From assembly GCA_030044235.1 (NCBI GenBank), contig JASHWD010000099.1, forward strand, positions 1 to 6,455: a stretch of 6,455 nt of DNA, read 5' to 3'. This DNA comes from Candidatus Parvarchaeota archaeon. GTDB lineage: Archaea; Nanobdellota; Nanobdellia; Parvarchaeales; Parvarchaeaceae. The translations under genes were made by a program, and so were the position numbers. This document shows positions 1-5,573 of this stretch, one piece after another; position 1 is the first letter of the stretch, and each line of letters starts with the position of its first letter. Below the pieces are notes generated by a model. It searched no databases, had not been told where the DNA came from, and was given only the letters and a program-made list of their open reading frames with translations.

Positions 1-308
1 TGTCCTATATTAGAATATTGCGATGAAGTAACTTTTATGTAATTTCCGCAGAAAAACGATGTTCCTGTCTGCAGATTGGGAAAACCGAGAGTAAAAGAAG
101 TTTTTGAACCGTTTCCCTCCATAGAAACAAAATTAGCCTCCTCCACTATCGAGCTAGTTATAGTCGAAATCTGGTTTACATTAGAATTATTTGAGTAAGC
201 GGAATAATAAACGAAAACATACGCCAAAAATACGGCGATTATGCTTAGTGCGATTCCTATAACAACTATGTATTCTGTAGTGAATTGGGCCCTATTATCT
301 CGACTCAT
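1..308 (-). CDS. Type IV pilin-like protein with class III signal peptide (partial, C-terminus off the left edge)
   Basis: This reading frame starts at an ATG on the minus strand (306-308) and is open for 102 codons to the window edge, so the C-terminus is missing. The N-terminus MSRDNRAQFTTEYIVVIG is a typical archaeal class III (prepilin) signal. It has a short charged leader, a predicted cleavage between A7 and Q8, Glu at +5 of the mature protein (E12), and then a hydrophobic helix at about residues 14-36. In this family a prepilin peptidase of the EppA/PibD type removes the leader and the helix drives assembly into a pilus-like filament or anchors the protein. The rest is Ser/Asn/Thr-rich, as expected of an extracellular beta-rich domain, with one Cys at 87. 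There is no Shine-Dalgarno sequence, so the message may be leaderless. It could be a pilin, a minor pilin or another surface protein with a pilin-type anchor; the visible part does not decide this. Confidence 0.75.
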   Translation of the reverse strand, partial: MSRDNRAQFTTEYIVVIGIALSIIAVFLAYVFVYYSAYSNNSNVNQISTITSSIVEEANFVSMEGNGSKTSFTLGFPNLQTGTSFFCGNYIKVTSSQYSNIG

Positions 309-312
309 AATA

Positions 313-320
313 TTTTTATA
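313..320 (+). promoter_or_regulatory. Likely TATA box for the nucleoside phosphorylase gene
   Basis: The tract TTTTTATA lies about 42 bases before the ATG at 359. With the usual archaeal distance of about 26 bases from box centre to transcription start, it would give a leader of roughly 15 bases. No Shine-Dalgarno sequence is seen in that leader. It sits in the divergent spacer shared with the pilin-like gene. Confidence 0.45.
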
Positions 321-327
321 AGCTTAA

Positions 328-336
328 AATATTAAT
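328..336 (-). promoter_or_regulatory. Possible TATA box for the leftward pilin-like gene
   Basis: On the minus strand the tract TTAATATTT is centred about 24 bases before the ATG at 308. That is the spacing expected for a leaderless or nearly leaderless archaeal transcript. The whole 50-base spacer is AT-rich, so the exact box is uncertain. Confidence 0.3.
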
Positions 337-358
337 ACTACTTTATTGATTTTAGCGC

Positions 359-1078
359 ATGACATCCGAAATAACTCCGATTCACATACAACTAAAAAAA
401 GGGGAAGTTGCAGATAGGGTATTGATAGCAGGAGACCCCGAAAGAATAAAAGAAATATCTAAGCTTTTAACAAAACCAAAATTATTGAACACTTATAGGT
501 TTTTGGTTTACACGGGCGAGTACAAAGGAAAAAGAGTCACTCTGGCCTCCCACGGTATTGGCGGCCCGTCAGTCGCAATAGCGATAGAGGAGTTACATGC
601 TCTCGGCGGCAAATCCTTCATAAGGTTAGGAAGCTGCGGTGGCCTTAAAAAAGGACAAAATTATGGCGACATTATTATACCCGATGCTGCCTATTTTAAC
701 TCCGGCGGCACAATAGGAGCTTACATAGAAAACTCAAAGTCACCAGCAACTCCAGACTTAGATCTTACTAAAAAGCTTGAAGAAAAGACAAAAGAAAAAG
801 GCAGAAAATATTTCGTTGGTCCTATATTCTCAAGCGACGCGTTCTATAAAGAGTACGAACAGTTAGAAAAAATGAAATCGCTTAAGCTTATAGGGTTGGA
901 AATGGAATGCGCGACTATATTTACGATAGCACACTTACGTGGTTTTAAGAGTGCGTCTCTTTTAATCGTAGTAGACAATCTAATCGAAGACGTCCCATTC
1001 TTACCCGTTCCAAAAATGCACGAGATGGCTAAAGAGGTAGCTGTGATAGCTCTTGATACTTTAGTTAATTTTGAATAG
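359..1078 (+). CDS. Nucleoside phosphorylase (purine nucleoside / 5'-methylthioadenosine phosphorylase type, PNP/UDP family)
   Basis: Members of this NP-I family cleave nucleosides with phosphate to give the free base and (deoxy)ribose-1-phosphate or methylthioribose-1-phosphate, in cytoplasmic purine and methionine salvage. At 239 residues it is normal length. Visible motifs are GDPERI (25-30) and R47 and R89 for phosphate, HGIGGPS (65-71), RLGSCGG (89-95), SSDAFY (158-163), LEMECATIF (180-188) with the ribose-binding Met-Glu pair M182/E183, and the catalytic Asp in VVDNL (D206). The order and wording, including KKGEVADRVL and FLVYTGEY, match my memory of the Sulfolobus solfataricus MTA phosphorylase better than bacterial uridine phosphorylase, although automated pipelines may call it uridine phosphorylase. 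The residue before D206 is Val, where many purine enzymes have Ser. The ATG at 359 fits the upstream TATA box and the family's N-terminus. Family is very secure; the preferred substrate is not. Confidence 0.93.
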   Translation: MTSEITPIHIQLKKGEVADRVLIAGDPERIKEISKLLTKPKLLNTYRFLVYTGEYKGKRVTLASHGIGGPSVAIAIEELHALGGKSFIRLGSCGGLKKGQNYGDIIIPDAAYFNSGGTIGAYIENSKSPATPDLDLTKKLEEKTKEKGRKYFVGPIFSSDAFYKEYEQLEKMKSLKLIGLEMECATIFTIAHLRGFKSASLLIVVDNLIEDVPFLPVPKMHEMAKEVAVIALDTLVNFE

Positions 1079-1081
1079 ATA

Positions 1082-1090
1082 TTTAATATA
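1082..1090 (+). promoter_or_regulatory. Possible TATA box for the membrane protein gene
   Basis: TTTAATATA is centred about 22 bases before the GTG at 1108, in the 29-base gap after the phosphorylase stop. This would place transcription start at or very close to the start codon, giving a leaderless message. Read-through from the phosphorylase gene is also possible. Confidence 0.4.
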
Positions 1091-1107
1091 AGGTTACATA
1101 AAAAGTT

Positions 1108-1569
1108 GTGAAAAAAGATTTAAAACATAGATTACAAATCGCAGGAAAAACCACCGATCTTCGTGGCATTTATCTGCTTTTCTTGGGCTGGACAGTACTT
1201 GTAGTCTTAATGTCCGTAATCGATGCCTTTACGGTTGATCCGGACTTTAGGATTTCTGCTTGGTTAGTGCTTTTTTTCGCAAGCACAGTGTTCAGCGTTT
1301 GGCTGCTGCTTTTGTATCCTGGGCCGTATAGAGATAGGAAAATAACCGCGATTATATCTACTCTTTTCCTTTCGGGTCTTTTCTTGGGTGTTTACAACGC
1401 GGTATGGCAGATATGCATGGGAATAAAACAGAGTTTTAACGTTACGCCAGTGCCGCTTTATCCGTTTCCATTTACCGTTTATGCGCCCGAATGGTATGGT
1501 ATGATGGCTGTAGGATTTTTCTTTATAGGTCTCTCTTTGTATCTCCTTCATCTTGAGAAGTACGTTTAA
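1108..1569 (+). CDS. Four-helix integral membrane protein of unknown function
   Basis: I do not recognise a family for this 153-residue protein. Four hydrophobic segments are clear: about residues 20-40, 50-70, 79-101 and 129-149. The basic N-terminus (MKKDLKHRLQ) and the basic loop PYRDRK (73-78) predict both ends in the cytoplasm. The loop between helices 3 and 4 (about 102-128) is outside and rich in Pro and aromatic residues. There are no obvious catalytic motifs, no paired Cys and no signal peptide separate from helix 1. The start is GTG at 1108. An in-frame stop (TAA at 1099-1101) lies just upstream, so no longer start is possible, and no Shine-Dalgarno sequence precedes it. It follows the phosphorylase by 29 bases in the same direction but may have its own promoter. 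Coding status is well supported by the length, the topology and the lack of a convincing alternative; function is open. Confidence 0.8.
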   Translation: MKKDLKHRLQIAGKTTDLRGIYLLFLGWTVLVVLMSVIDAFTVDPDFRISAWLVLFFASTVFSVWLLLLYPGPYRDRKITAIISTLFLSGLFLGVYNAVWQICMGIKQSFNVTPVPLYPFPFTVYAPEWYGMMAVGFFFIGLSLYLLHLEKYV

Positions 1570-1629
1570 TCTGCTATATATGTGGGAGAGAAACCCGCTA
1601 AAAAGAGCGTATTTTGCAAAAACGATAGC

Positions 1630-1639
1630 TTTATATACT
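1630..1639 (+). promoter_or_regulatory. Probable TATA box for the TFB gene
   Basis: TTTATATACT-type sequence (with a purine/A-containing stretch ACGATAGC just upstream that could act as a BRE) is centred about 39 bases before the ATG at 1674. It would give a leader of about 14 bases. A second TATA-like tract, CTATATAAAT at 1658-1667, is too close to the ATG to drive a transcript that includes this start. Confidence 0.55.
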
Positions 1640-1673
1640 CGTCTTAGTCAATATACCCTATATAAATCTTACT

Positions 1674-2597
1674 ATGAAGGTAATCACAAGCAAATCAACA
1701 GCGAAATGCCCGTCGTGCGGCAGTAATTCAGTATTCTACGATAAATCGACCGGTGAGTCCGTATGCCAGAAGTGCGGTTATGTCCTAGAAAGTGACATGA
1801 TTGATTATGGGAGAGAATGGCGTTCGTTTGAAGACGAGAGAGATGAAGGCAAAGGCAGAATGGGCTCTCCTTTGAGCTATGCAAAATACGACAAAGGTAC
1901 TAGTACTGTAATAGGTAAAGCCAGCGAATCCATAAAACTTTCAAATTCAAACAGGCGTACTTTCTATAAACTAAGGAAATGGCAGCCAAGGATTTCTACG
2001 GCGTTCGAAAGAAACCTTAAATTTGCACTTACAGAATTAAGGCACGCAAGCAACAGACTACACGTTTCTAATGTTATACAGGAAGAGGCGGCAAAGATGT
2101 ATAGAGAAGCAATAAGCCGAAGACTCGTAAGAGGAAGGTCGATGGAGAGCGTTATAGCCGGCGCATTATACGCTGCAGCAAGAAAATATCAGCGACCAAT
2201 AACATTGGATGAGATATCCGAAACATTTAACGTCGAAAGAAAGGAAGTAGGAAAAGCTTATCGTCTTCTTTGCAGAGAATTAGGAATAAAGATATTGCCT
2301 ACGTCTCCAAATGATTATATCTACAAATTTGCAGCAGAACTCAAAGTCTCGAATAAAACAGTAGCTGATTCCGTGAAGTTATTGAAGGAAGCAGAGGAAA
2401 AAGGGCTTACAAGCGGCAAAGGCCCGATGGGAATTGCAGCGGCAGTTCTTTATGTCGCGACCTTAATAAATAAGGAAAAAAAGACACAACGTGATGCGGC
2501 TAAGGCGGCAGGAATAACAGAGGTAACAATAAGAAACCGCTACAAGGAACTTTATCAAGCTCTAAACTTAAGAGAGAGATTTAAGATAGAGGAATAA
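1674..2597 (+). CDS. tfb: Transcription initiation factor IIB (TFB)
   Basis: TFB bridges the TATA-binding protein on promoter DNA and RNA polymerase, and sets transcription start and direction. The 307-residue length is normal for archaeal TFB. In order: an N-terminal zinc ribbon with C12-x2-C15 and C31-x2-C34; the B-finger/linker with EWRSFEDE (48-55) and the following GRMGSP (61-66); then two cyclin-fold repeats at about 105-205 and 210-302. The first repeat contains RSMESVIAGALYAAAR (155-170), the typical TFIIB repeat signature. The second contains GPMGIAAAVLYVA (250-262) and a helix-turn-helix at about 271-293 that contacts the BRE upstream of the TATA box. All core elements are intact. 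The gene has its own promoter after a 104-base gap, has no Shine-Dalgarno sequence, and is followed 4 bases later by the DUF6624-like gene, so the two are probably co-transcribed. Confidence 0.98.
   Translation: MKVITSKSTAKCPSCGSNSVFYDKSTGESVCQKCGYVLESDMIDYGREWRSFEDERDEGKGRMGSPLSYAKYDKGTSTVIGKASESIKLSNSNRRTFYKLRKWQPRISTAFERNLKFALTELRHASNRLHVSNVIQEEAAKMYREAISRRLVRGRSMESVIAGALYAAARKYQRPITLDEISETFNVERKEVGKAYRLLCRELGIKILPTSPNDYIYKFAAELKVSNKTVADSVKLLKEAEEKGLTSGKGPMGIAAAVLYVATLINKEKKTQRDAAKAAGITEVTIRNRYKELYQALNLRERFKIEE
2588..2593 (+). promoter_or_regulatory. Possible Shine-Dalgarno sequence for the DUF6624-like gene
   Basis: AGAGGA lies inside the last codons of TFB, 8 bases before the ATG at 2602. 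It supports that ATG as the start of an internal operon gene, which cannot be leaderless on a TFB transcript. The tract also encodes the Glu-Glu end of TFB, so the match may be incidental. Confidence 0.35.
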
Positions 2598-2601
2598 CCA
2601 C

Positions 2602-3093
2602 ATGACAGGCACGAGCTCGATATTAGAGACGCTCCTAGACTCTTACAAAGCTCACCGAAAGGACCAAACGACAAAAATTCAAGGAGAATGTCAGGAGTGC
2701 AAAAGGATATCAGACGCAGCACTGAAGCTGTACACGGACAACGAGTTAATAGAGCCACGAGACGCATTTCACGCAGCAATTCTACTACATCACGGCGTAG
2801 AAAATAAATATGTCCTAGCCGCAAATGAACTTTGTAGATATGCAATTGCTAGGCTCGATAGCAGCGATAAAGATATGCAAATGGCAAGATGGCTTTATGC
2901 GGCGTCTTATGATAGGATTCTTGTACACGATGGCAAACCTCAAAAGTTCGGTACCCAGTTCGTCAAAAATAAAGATGGCGTCTTCGAGTTAGCAACATCG
3001 ATAGATCTGGCGACCACAGACGAAGAAAGGGCGTTATATGGTATCCCAACTGTAGAAGAGTCTTTGAAACGCTTATCTGCATCATATAAGTGA
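2602..3093 (+). CDS. DUF6624-like protein of unknown function
   Basis: This 163-residue soluble protein has no signal peptide or membrane segment. Its C-terminal half carries a recognisable set of motifs: YDRILVHDGKPQKFGTQF (103-120), then DEERALYGIPTVEESLKRL (140-158), preceded by a His-containing helix around LLHHG (61-65). From memory these match the bacterial family DUF6624, whose members have DR..v..G.pQ.YGTQ followed by a D..R...G.P.L segment and an upstream conserved His. No biochemical role is known to me for that family. The N-terminal half is mostly helical and charged, with C30-x2-C33 and one more Cys at 78; three Cys are not enough for a standard zinc site. It starts 4 bases after TFB and ends 7 bases before trm1, so it probably shares their transcript. 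Family assignment is by motif recall, not by a search. Confidence 0.75.
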   Translation: MTGTSSILETLLDSYKAHRKDQTTKIQGECQECKRISDAALKLYTDNELIEPRDAFHAAILLHHGVENKYVLAANELCRYAIARLDSSDKDMQMARWLYAASYDRILVHDGKPQKFGTQFVKNKDGVFELATSIDLATTDEERALYGIPTVEESLKRLSASYK

Positions 3094-3100
3094 ATTTTAC

Positions 3101-4141
3101 ATGGAGTTATTCCGGGAAGGAGCAATAAATTTTTACGCTGAGGATAAACAAACCAGGAAATCTAAAGTTTTCTTTAATCCGTCCAGAAATTTTGATAGGG
3201 ATCTAAACGTTTTACTTTTCAACGCACTCGGCGCACACAATCTTAAAGGAATCGACCTTTTTGGAGGGAGCGGCATTCGAAGCCTAAGACTTTCTGCAGA
3301 AACGGATGCTTTCGATTTTTTTAAAATAAACGATCTAAAGACCAGCAAGACAATAAAGAAAAACGTTCTAAAAAACAAGGGCAAAATTAAAACTAAAATA
3401 ACCGTTACGTCGCTCAATGCGCTAGATATCTATTCGATGCAGGAAGGATATGATTACGTTGATATAGACCCGTTCGGTTCACCGGTGAAATATCTGCTAC
3501 AGGCAATGCCAAAAGTAAAGCGTGGCGGAATTCTAGCGCTTACCGCAACCGATACAGCCGCGCTGTACGGCAAGGCGAAAAAAGCATGCATGTTGAAGTA
3601 CGGTTCAAGATCCTTAAAAACAGGTTATTTCAATGAGATAGGTTTACGTATACTAATAAAACGCGCAGAAGAAATAGCCAACTTTTACGAGAGGTCCGTC
3701 AAGCCTGTGTTTTTTGATGTTAGACACCACTATATCAGGGTTTATCTTTCTGTATCGAAAGCGAAACTTGACAGAGACATAGGCTACATTTATCAGTGCT
3801 CTAAGTGTCCAAATAGAGTAATTAAATTTTCTGAAATATGTTCATTTTGCGGTTCAAAAAACATAGAAGTAGGGCCGTTATGGCTAGATAGTCTATTCGA
3901 TAAAAATTTAGTAAGCAAAATGTTTGAAATAGCTCAAGATGCGGACGCAAAAAAATATCTTGAAACGTTTAAACAGGAAAAAGACAGCGTTTCTTATTAT
4001 ACCACTACCGAGCTAGCCTCATATTTGAACATAAAAGAAAAGAAGATAGATTCCTTTGGTTCGAGAACGGTACTTAATGACAAGGGTTTTAGATGCGATT
4101 ACGAATTCAAGAAATTAGTGGAAGAATATAAAAAATTATAG
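3101..4141 (+). CDS. trm1: tRNA (guanine(26)-N(2))-dimethyltransferase Trm1
   Basis: Trm1 uses S-adenosylmethionine to convert G26, at the hinge between the D-arm and the anticodon arm of tRNA, to N2-methyl- or N2,N2-dimethylguanosine. The 346-residue protein is slightly shorter than the roughly 380 usual in Pyrococcus-type archaea but looks complete. The start has the family form REGAINFYAED (5-15) and VFFNPSRNFDRDL (23-35). The SAM site is DLFGGSGIR (52-60), followed by an acidic strand end at ND (77-78), and the catalytic motif is DIDPFGSP (121-128). Then come ALTATDTAALYG (146-157), HHYIRVYL (209-216), a C-terminal zinc site C233-x2-C236 and C247-x2-C250, and GPLW (258-261) with a helical tail. 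It lies 7 bases after the DUF6624-like gene. Its stop codon overlaps the 3' end of the opposite-strand eL33 gene by 6 bases. Confidence 0.97.
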   Translation: MELFREGAINFYAEDKQTRKSKVFFNPSRNFDRDLNVLLFNALGAHNLKGIDLFGGSGIRSLRLSAETDAFDFFKINDLKTSKTIKKNVLKNKGKIKTKITVTSLNALDIYSMQEGYDYVDIDPFGSPVKYLLQAMPKVKRGGILALTATDTAALYGKAKKACMLKYGSRSLKTGYFNEIGLRILIKRAEEIANFYERSVKPVFFDVRHHYIRVYLSVSKAKLDRDIGYIYQCSKCPNRVIKFSEICSFCGSKNIEVGPLWLDSLFDKNLVSKMFEIAQDADAKKYLETFKQEKDSVSYYTTTELASYLNIKEKKIDSFGSRTVLNDKGFRCDYEFKKLVEEYKKL

Positions 4142-4390
4142 TGATTTTGCTTCTTTAGTTATCGCTTGTCCAGGCAATCCTCTCCTGAATCTTGCAACCA
4201 CTCTTCCGTTGTCACCGTGGGCCCTTGTTATTACTCCCTTTATAGAATTCTTTGAAAAGCTTACTTCGACTTTTTTACCGATGTAACTTTTAGCTTCTTC
4301 TCTGTTCTTGACACCGTCTATTCTAAGTACAGCTTGCTGTAAGTTTTGGGTTTTTCTTCCTCTCCTAAAAGAAACTACTTTTATCGACAT
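4136..4390 (-). CDS. rpl35ae: Large ribosomal subunit protein eL33 (L35Ae)
   Basis: eL33 (old name L35Ae) is a small protein of the large ribosomal subunit found in eukaryotes and many, but not all, archaea. The 84-residue protein is basic and matches archaeal length (about 85-90). The signature is the C-terminal part: GVITRAHGDNGRVVARFRRG (52-71) followed by LPGQAI (72-77). The N-terminal half has SYIGKKVEV (35-43), the start of the small beta barrel. The ATG at 4390 gives the expected N-terminus. An earlier ATG overlapping the preceding stop codon is out of frame and closes after four codons. No Shine-Dalgarno sequence is evident. The gene follows the MNT-HEPN gene by 4 bases on the same strand, so the two probably form an operon driven from the 5.5-kb promoter. 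It converges on trm1 with a 6-base overlap. Confidence 0.96.
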   Translation of the reverse strand: MSIKVVSFRRGRKTQNLQQAVLRIDGVKNREEAKSYIGKKVEVSFSKNSIKGVITRAHGDNGRVVARFRRGLPGQAITKEAKSL

Positions 4391-4394
4391 ATCA

Positions 4395-5492
4395 TTATTG
4401 TGGCACAGGTTTCATGTATTTATCCTGGGATTTATCAGCATTAGTATCCGCTGGTCTTAATAAATCTTTGTCTATGGCCGGTTTCGGTAATCCTTTCTTC
4501 TCCCTTAGCCGCTCTATTATACCAAGAACCTTGTCTACGACTTCTTTCGTCTCTCTCTGCTTTTTTGAGAATTCGTCACCGGTTACGCTTTTTAGTTCAC
4601 CGTGGTCTATCTTCTTGAACCATTTTACTACGTCTTCAACTTTTTCAACGTCTTCTTTTGTGAGGACTCTCTCCTTTTCAACTGCTACAGCGAGAAGGTC
4701 TTTTCCTACCTCTTTAGGAACCGGTGGTAAATATCCATACTCCATTAATAGCGCCTGTCCAGCCGCGACAACAGCATTATAGAGGTCCAACGAGAGTTTA
4801 TTTGTAAGTACATTTTCTGCCAGCATTATAAGCCCTTCTGCGTTTTCGATGTTTGAGTCTATAGATTCCTTTGTAGGTATTATGTTGCCAGTCTTGTAAA
4901 GCATCTGTATTGGTACAAAGTAACCTGTATCATATACTGCTACGCCGTCTCTAAGAAGAGTCAAAATAACCGGGTTCGGTTTTATTATAGATGCCCAGAA
5001 TTCAGACAACGGATATGCCTGTGCGTGTATCTTATCAGAAAAATCCCTTGCAATCTCAGCCATTTTGGTAAAAAGTCTGTCTTTCAGCTGCTCCAATGTG
5101 AATTTTTGGATGTCGGTATCGTCCACTATGAAAGCTACGTCTATATCGGAGGTGCTCGTTACCCCCGTTTTGGTCTTCGAACTGCCGAATATTATTATCG
5201 ATTTTATATATCTTCTAAAAAGACTAAGGACCCTCAAAAAATAGGCTCTTATGCTGTTTGCATCCTTTGCGGGCAATAACTTGTTCAGGGTATCGAAGGA
5301 TAAGCCGGCAAGCTGTCCAGGCGGTTCTACCTTCTCGTTTTTGCCCTCTTCCCCGACCTCCATCCCAACGAAAGAGCCGATATAGTCTACGCGTTCGTTT
5401 AGTTCGTCTATCTTGGCCGATAGCGCGTCTATCGTCGAAAAAAGCCTGCTAAGTGATGATTCAACCGGGTTCACATTCTCTGTTTGATGCAT
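4395..5492 (-). CDS. Nucleotidyltransferase (MNT-type) fused to HEPN-like helical domain
   Basis: This 365-residue protein starts with a predicted coiled coil (about 12-41). A nucleotidyltransferase domain follows at about 85-190, with the core motif SIIIFGSSKTKTG (98-110) then TSDIDVAFIV (114-123): a GSS turn (103-105) and the metal-binding pair D116-x-D118. The strand expected to carry a third carboxylate reads KIHAQAYPLSEFW (154-166), with His and Gln there. After NPVILTLLRDG (173-183) comes a helical region, about 208-332, that resembles HEPN and includes KKIDHGEL (293-300). Separate MNT and HEPN proteins commonly form toxin-antitoxin pairs; here both are in one chain, and I recall similar fusions as conserved single proteins in DPANN archaea. 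The tail (335-365) is charged and probably disordered. It has the strongest Shine-Dalgarno sequence in the window and leads an operon with eL33. The enzymatic activity is unproven; an RNA- or translation-linked role is only a guess from context. Confidence 0.85.
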   Translation of the reverse strand: MHQTENVNPVESSLSRLFSTIDALSAKIDELNERVDYIGSFVGMEVGEEGKNEKVEPPGQLAGLSFDTLNKLLPAKDANSIRAYFLRVLSLFRRYIKSIIIFGSSKTKTGVTSTSDIDVAFIVDDTDIQKFTLEQLKDRLFTKMAEIARDFSDKIHAQAYPLSEFWASIIKPNPVILTLLRDGVAVYDTGYFVPIQMLYKTGNIIPTKESIDSNIENAEGLIMLAENVLTNKLSLDLYNAVVAAGQALLMEYGYLPPVPKEVGKDLLAVAVEKERVLTKEDVEKVEDVVKWFKKIDHGELKSVTGDEFSKKQRETKEVVDKVLGIIERLREKKGLPKPAIDKDLLRPADTNADKSQDKYMKPVPQ

Positions 5493-5497
5493 AAATT

Positions 5498-5504
5498 ACC
5501 TCCT
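5498..5504 (-). promoter_or_regulatory. Strong Shine-Dalgarno sequence of the MNT-HEPN gene
   Basis: AGGAGGT on the minus strand lies 5 bases before the ATG at 5492. It fixes that start and implies a leadered transcript. It stands out because the other first-in-operon genes here lack such a site. Confidence 0.85.
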
Positions 5505-5538
5505 AATCTTATTCTATCTTATTTAAGACTTGCGATTG

Positions 5539-5551
5539 TTTATATATATAT
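5539..5551. promoter_or_regulatory. Shared bidirectional TATA tract
   Basis: TTTATATATATAT is nearly self-complementary and lies in the 81-base divergent spacer. Rightward, its centre is about 29-30 bases before the ATG at 5574, giving an almost leaderless message. Leftward, it would place transcription start near 5518, giving a leader of about 26 bases that includes the Shine-Dalgarno sequence at 5498-5504. A second AT-rich tract at about 5518-5527 is less suitable for the leftward gene because its transcript would start inside that site. Confidence 0.55.
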
Positions 5552-5573
5552 CATTACCGGTCAAATAATTGAT

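Noticed and set aside
1582..1598. Small hairpin GTGGG/CCCGC with a 7-base loop after the membrane protein gene
   Set aside because: The stem has only five pairs including a G-T wobble, and no T-run follows directly. Archaeal termination usually needs T-rich tracts rather than such a stem, so it is not called a terminator.
2555..2845. Open frame of 96 codons on the minus strand across the TFB/DUF6624-like junction
   Set aside because: It overlaps two supported genes on the other strand and has no recognisable domain, promoter or ribosome binding site.
2602..3093. Possible zinc site in the DUF6624-like protein (C30-x2-C33)
   Set aside because: Only one further Cys (78) is present and no well-placed His pair completes a standard ribbon, so metal binding is not claimed.
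4414..4782. Open frame of 122 codons on the plus strand inside the MNT-HEPN gene
   Set aside because: It is antisense to a well-supported domain-bearing protein. The product is Ser/Thr/Phe-rich low-complexity sequence with no motif, typical of an antisense shadow.
5025..5452. Two plus-strand open frames (84 and 64 codons) within the MNT-HEPN gene
   Set aside because: Both are antisense shadows, with no motif and no upstream signals.
4395..5492. Classical two-gene HEPN/MNT toxin-antitoxin system
   Set aside because: Both domains are in one polypeptide and the gene leads a ribosomal protein operon. The usual R-x4-6-H ribonuclease motif of toxic HEPN proteins is not clear, since only H297 in KKIDHGEL stands out.
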